Below are positions 24,060-26,511 of a stretch of 26,511 nucleotides of DNA, piece by piece. Position 1 is the stretch's first letter. Every line of letters starts with the position of its first letter. The DNA lies in NCBI GenBank assembly GCA_049680295.1, contig JBAUHN010000213.1, positions 1 to 26,511 on the forward strand. Direction: 5' to 3'. The notes under the pieces were generated by a model. It was not told the origin of the DNA and did not search any database. It was given only the letters and a program-made list of their open reading frames with translations. The stretch comes from JBAUHN01 sp049680295 (lineage in GTDB: Bacteria > Pseudomonadota > Alphaproteobacteria > Rhodobacterales > Rhodobacteraceae). A program made the translations under genes and the position numbers.

Positions 24060-24067
24060 GGCACAAA

Positions 24068-26500
24068 ATGACACTCCCATCCTCATCCAAGATCATCATC
24101 GTTGGCGGCGGTATTATCGGCTGTTCAACGGCCTATCACCTTGCGCAAATGGGCCAAGATGTGCTGCTGCTGGAAAAGGCACAACTGACGTCAGGCACAA
24201 CGTGGCACGCCGCTGGATTGGTCGGTCAATTGCGGTCCAGCGCAAACATTACTCAGCTGCTGGGATATTCCATCGACCTTTACAACGCACTGGAACAAGA
24301 GACCGGCCTTGCGACGGGCTGGAAAATGAACGGCGGGTTGCGCCTGGCCTGCAACAATGAACGCTGGACCGAAGTAAAGCGGCAGGCAACCACTGCGCAT
24401 AGCTTTGGCCTTGATATGCAATTGCTGACCCCGCAAGAGGCGCAGGATCTGTGGCCCTTGATGGATATCGGTGACGTGGTAGGCGCGGCGTTCCTGCCTA
24501 CGGATGGCCAGGCCAGCCCATCTGATATCACCCAGGCTTTGGCCAAAGGTGCGCGGACCAAAGGCGCGAAGCTGATGGAAAATACCCCCGTCACCGAGAT
24601 TCTGACCGATAAGGGGAAGATCGTCGGCGTGCGCACGGCAGCTGGCGATATTGCTTGCGAAAAACTGGTGCTGTGTTGCGGTCAATGGACGCGCGCGCTG
24701 GCGAAATCTATCGGTGTGGCGGTGCCGCTGGTCTCGGTCGAACATCAATATATGATCACCGAAGCCTTTGGTGTTCCATCTGATCTGCCGACGTTGCGCG
24801 ACCCGGATCGCCTGACCTACTACAAAGAGGAAGTGGGCGGTCTGGTGATGGGTGGCTATGAACCCAATGGCATTCCATGGGCCAAAAACGGAATACCTGA
24901 TCCGTTTGATTTTCAGCTGTTGGATTCGAACTATGATCATTTCGAACAGCTGGTTGACTTGTCATTGCCACGGGTTCCAGCCCTTGAAACAGCAGGCATC
25001 AAGCAACTGATCAATGGCCCCGAAAGCTTTACCCCAGATGGCAATTTTATCCTTGGAGAAGCGCCCCAGATGGCAAACGTCTTTATCGGCGCCGGGTTTA
25101 ACGCCTACGGCATTGCGGCAGGGGGCGGCGCAGGCATGGCGCTGGCCGAATGGGTGGTCAGTGGTCAGCCGCCCTATGATCTGTGGCCGGTTGATATTCG
25201 CCGCTTTGGCCGCCCACACACGGATGAGGATTGGGTCCGCGAACGCACGCTGGAAGCTTACGGCAAGCATTACACGATGGCCTGGCCCTCAGAAGAACAC
25301 ACCAGCGGACGCCCTTGTCGCCGGTCGCCGCTTTACGGTGCTTTGCAAGACAGTGGCGCCGTGTTCGGCGAAAAACTGGGGTGGGAACGGCCAAACTGGT
25401 TTGCAGATCAAGGCGAAGTGGCAAAAGACATCTACACATTCGATCGTCCAAACTGGCATGTGGCGGTTGCACGTGAACACAAGGCAGCACGCAAAAACGC
25501 GGTGCTCTTTGACCAGACATCTTTTGCCAAGTTTATCCTTAAGGGCCCCGACGCCGAAGCCGCGTTAAACTGGATCGCCGCCAACCGTGTGGACCGGCCT
25601 GTGGGCACCATCATCTATACGCAAATGCTGAATGATAAGGCCGGGATCGAGTGTGACCTGACCTGCGTGCGCACGGCCGAGGATGAATACTACATCATCA
25701 CCGGCACCGGCTATGCCACGCATGATTTCAACTGGATTTCCCAAAATATTCCGCCGGGCATGAATGCCCAACTGGTCGATGTGACATCCTCGAACGCGGT
25801 TCTGTCGCTTTTCGGCCCCAAGGCGCGCGCAGTCTTGGAAATCTGTACCCGCGATGACGTCAGCCACGATGCCTTTGCATTCGGGCAGGCGCGCACCATC
25901 GGCATTGCGGGCTGTCCGGTATTGGCCCTGCGGATCACATATGTTGGCGAACTGGGCTGGGAACTGCACCTGCCCGCAGAATATGCCCTGACAGTCTATG
26001 ACGCGCTTCATGCGGCAGGTAAACAGCACGGTTTGCGCAATGCCGGCTACCGCGCCATCGAAACGCTTAGGCTGGAAAAGGGATACCGGGCCTGGAGTTC
26101 CGATATCGGCCCTGACCATACCCCGGATGAGGCAGGTCTTGGATGGGCAGTGAAAATGAAATCAAACATTGCATTCAAGGGGCGCGACGCCGTTCAGGCG
26201 CAACGCGAAACCGGAGTCAGGAAGATCATGGCAACCTTTACCTGTGAGGGTGATGTCATCCTGTCGGGCCGCGAAACCATTTACCGAAACGGCACACGTT
26301 GTGGCTGGTTGTCGTCAGCAGGTTTTGGTCACAGTCTGGGCAAAAGCATCGGCATGGGCTACGTACGCAGCGCCGATATCCTGACAAAGGACGATGTGAT
26401 GTCCGGCGACTATGAGCTCGAGGTGGCAACAACCCGCGTCAAAGCACAGGTGACGCTGACACCGCTTTATGATCCGAAAATGACAAAGATCAAATCCTGA
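24068..26500 (+). CDS. FAD/folate-type demethylating oxidoreductase, dimethylglycine/sarcosine dehydrogenase-like (copy 2)
   Basis: The 810-residue protein has the same domain order as the enzyme at 15536-17953: FAD domain with GGGIIG (13-18), the flavin-linking His47 in TWHAAGLVGQLRSS, a linker domain, then GcvT-N and GcvT-C folate-type domains ending PLYDPKMTKIKS. The FAD domain and the EHQY-ITE segment are close to copy 1, while the active-site side (GGYEPNGIPWAKNGIPDPF versus GGYEDATLPFGDAGIPGKF) differs, hinting at different substrates. The open frame extends 40 codons upstream inside the kinase gene, but the ATG at 24068 has AAGG six bases before it and begins at the family's usual N-terminus. 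It is the last gene; 11 bases remain. Confidence 0.92.
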   Translation: MTLPSSSKIIIVGGGIIGCSTAYHLAQMGQDVLLLEKAQLTSGTTWHAAGLVGQLRSSANITQLLGYSIDLYNALEQETGLATGWKMNGGLRLACNNERWTEVKRQATTAHSFGLDMQLLTPQEAQDLWPLMDIGDVVGAAFLPTDGQASPSDITQALAKGARTKGAKLMENTPVTEILTDKGKIVGVRTAAGDIACEKLVLCCGQWTRALAKSIGVAVPLVSVEHQYMITEAFGVPSDLPTLRDPDRLTYYKEEVGGLVMGGYEPNGIPWAKNGIPDPFDFQLLDSNYDHFEQLVDLSLPRVPALETAGIKQLINGPESFTPDGNFILGEAPQMANVFIGAGFNAYGIAAGGGAGMALAEWVVSGQPPYDLWPVDIRRFGRPHTDEDWVRERTLEAYGKHYTMAWPSEEHTSGRPCRRSPLYGALQDSGAVFGEKLGWERPNWFADQGEVAKDIYTFDRPNWHVAVAREHKAARKNAVLFDQTSFAKFILKGPDAEAALNWIAANRVDRPVGTIIYTQMLNDKAGIECDLTCVRTAEDEYYIITGTGYATHDFNWISQNIPPGMNAQLVDVTSSNAVLSLFGPKARAVLEICTRDDVSHDAFAFGQARTIGIAGCPVLALRITYVGELGWELHLPAEYALTVYDALHAAGKQHGLRNAGYRAIETLRLEKGYRAWSSDIGPDHTPDEAGLGWAVKMKSNIAFKGRDAVQAQRETGVRKIMATFTCEGDVILSGRETIYRNGTRCGWLSSAGFGHSLGKSIGMGYVRSADILTKDDVMSGDYELEVATTRVKAQVTLTPLYDPKMTKIKS

Positions 26501-26511
26501 CGACGGCCCGG

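Noticed and set aside
23948..24067. Upstream extension of the second oxidoreductase by 40 codons
   Set aside because: It lies inside the kinase gene in another frame; ATG 24068 has a ribosome binding site and the normal family start.

Overview
The window reads as chromosomal DNA of an alphaproteobacterium, most likely a marine Rhodobacterales (Roseobacter-type) organism. This rests on the run EVE-yciI-gpsA-tsaD facing hemD-mitofilin-hemY, and on dimethylglycine-dehydrogenase-like enzymes, betaine-type transport, a cupin with a LysR regulator, and codon use typical of that group. No tRNA, rRNA, CRISPR array, insertion sequence or phage gene was seen.

Region 1 (1-6064) is housekeeping. On the minus strand lie tsaD (tRNA t6A), gpsA (glycerol phosphate), a YciI-like gene and the start of an EVE-domain gene, tightly packed. 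Divergent from them are hemD (heme/siroheme), a mitofilin/Mic60-like membrane coiled-coil gene and hemY. A perfect short palindrome that includes the hemY stop codon closes the block.

Region 2 (6065-8859) is a copper-export operon on the minus strand, copA then cueR, overlapping by ATGA. Upstream is a MerR-type promoter with a 19-bp spacer.

Region 3 (8860-14628) is accessory metabolism: an amidase, a 518-bp stretch holding two gene relics (an ABC-transporter ATPase fragment and an XRE-like HTH fragment), a LysR regulator divergent from a small cupin, a beta-hydroxyacid-dehydrogenase-like enzyme with an acidic tail, a RidA-family protein and a rhodanese. The cupin's metal and tyrosine spacing matches cupin DMSP lyases (DddW/DddQ type), and its LysR neighbour fits DddW. 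This is a testable hypothesis only.

Region 4 (14629-26500) is the most interesting part. A DeoR-family regulator sits divergent from a plus-strand cluster arranged almost as a mirror: FAD/folate oxidoreductase, choline-kinase-like phosphotransferase, betaine/choline-type binding protein, ATPase, a permease with two fused permease domains, a second kinase, a second oxidoreductase. A 23-bp element, 22/23 identical and inverted in orientation, lies in the deoR/oxidoreductase intergenic region and again upstream of the binding-protein gene. It is probably the regulator's operator and ties the cluster into one regulon. A plausible reading is import of a methylated amine carrying a hydroxyl group, phosphorylation by the kinases and oxidative demethylation to tetrahydrofolate. 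The substrate is unknown; no betaine demethylase, choline dehydrogenase or sarcosine oxidase gene lies in the window.
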